Source: Patescibacteria group bacterium
GTDB lineage: Bacteria; Patescibacteriota; UBA1384; CAILIB01
Reading direction: 5' to 3'
NCBI GenBank assembly: GCA_018968785.1
Contig: JAGWZN010000060.1
Span: 1-5,500, forward strand
DNA length: 5,500 nucleotides
Below the pieces are notes generated by a model. It searched no databases, was not told the DNA's origin, and was given only the letters and a program-made list of their open reading frames with translations. Every line of letters starts with the position of its first letter. The first letter of the stretch is position 1. This document shows positions 5,490 through 5,500 of the stretch, one piece after another. A program made the position numbers and the translations under genes.

Positions 5490-5500
5490 AGGACGTCATT

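Larger units (their letters stand above)
4902..5490 (+). mobile_element. IS200/IS605-type insertion element, decayed, tnpA only
   Basis: A single HUH-type transposase gene lies between two related palindromes. The first 20 bases of the ends (4902-4921 and 5456-5475) match at 19 of 20 positions in the same orientation, unlike the inverted ends of DDE elements. Members of this family move as single strands, recognise hairpins near each end, and make no target duplication. There is no tnpB accessory gene. The exact tips cannot be fixed: family cleavage sites lie outside the hairpins, and the right tip may be at or beyond the window edge. Confidence 0.75.

Noticed and set aside
5194..5499. Minus-strand open frame of 101 codons over the IS element
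   Set aside because: It is antisense to the readable TnpA sequence and resembles no family; other minus-strand frames in the window likewise shadow real genes.

Overview
The window looks like a bacterial chromosome segment of roughly balanced GC content, most likely from the Patescibacteria/CPR or a similarly compact genome. This is inferred from the tightly packed genes and from the cysteinyl-tRNA synthetase zinc-site segment (GGTDHIPVHHTNEIAQSEA), which I associate with CPR-type enzymes. The intact genes read cleanly in the standard code, and all end in TAA or TAG.

Bases 1-4569 hold a same-strand block: the 3' end of dprA (DNA-uptake/ssDNA-binding protein), topA (DNA topoisomerase I), recR (recombination mediator), a 94-aa very acidic protein of unknown function, and cysS. 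Gaps are 4-12 bp, and two gene pairs overlap by 16-17 bp, so the block probably works as an operon. A good sigma70-like promoter inside the end of dprA could drive topA and the genes after it. dprA, topA and recR all act on single-stranded or recombining DNA; cysS is a translation gene that appears simply to share the transcript.

Bases 4570-4900 hold no convincing protein gene. They contain a near-consensus promoter (TTGACA, 17 bp, TATACT), then two 28-nt arms that can fold into an almost continuous helix, then a strong intrinsic terminator. Together these predict a structured RNA of about 215 nt. Its rod shape recalls 6S RNA, but I cannot assign a family. This is the most interesting part of the window.

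Bases 4902-5500 hold a decayed IS200/IS605-type element. A single HUH transposase gene (tnpA) lies between two matching GC-rich palindromes. The gene carries a perfect 14-bp tandem duplication that shifts the frame, and a TGA where the family has a conserved Trp, upstream of the catalytic Tyr. The copy should therefore be inactive on its own. It begins only a few bases beyond the terminator of the predicted RNA.
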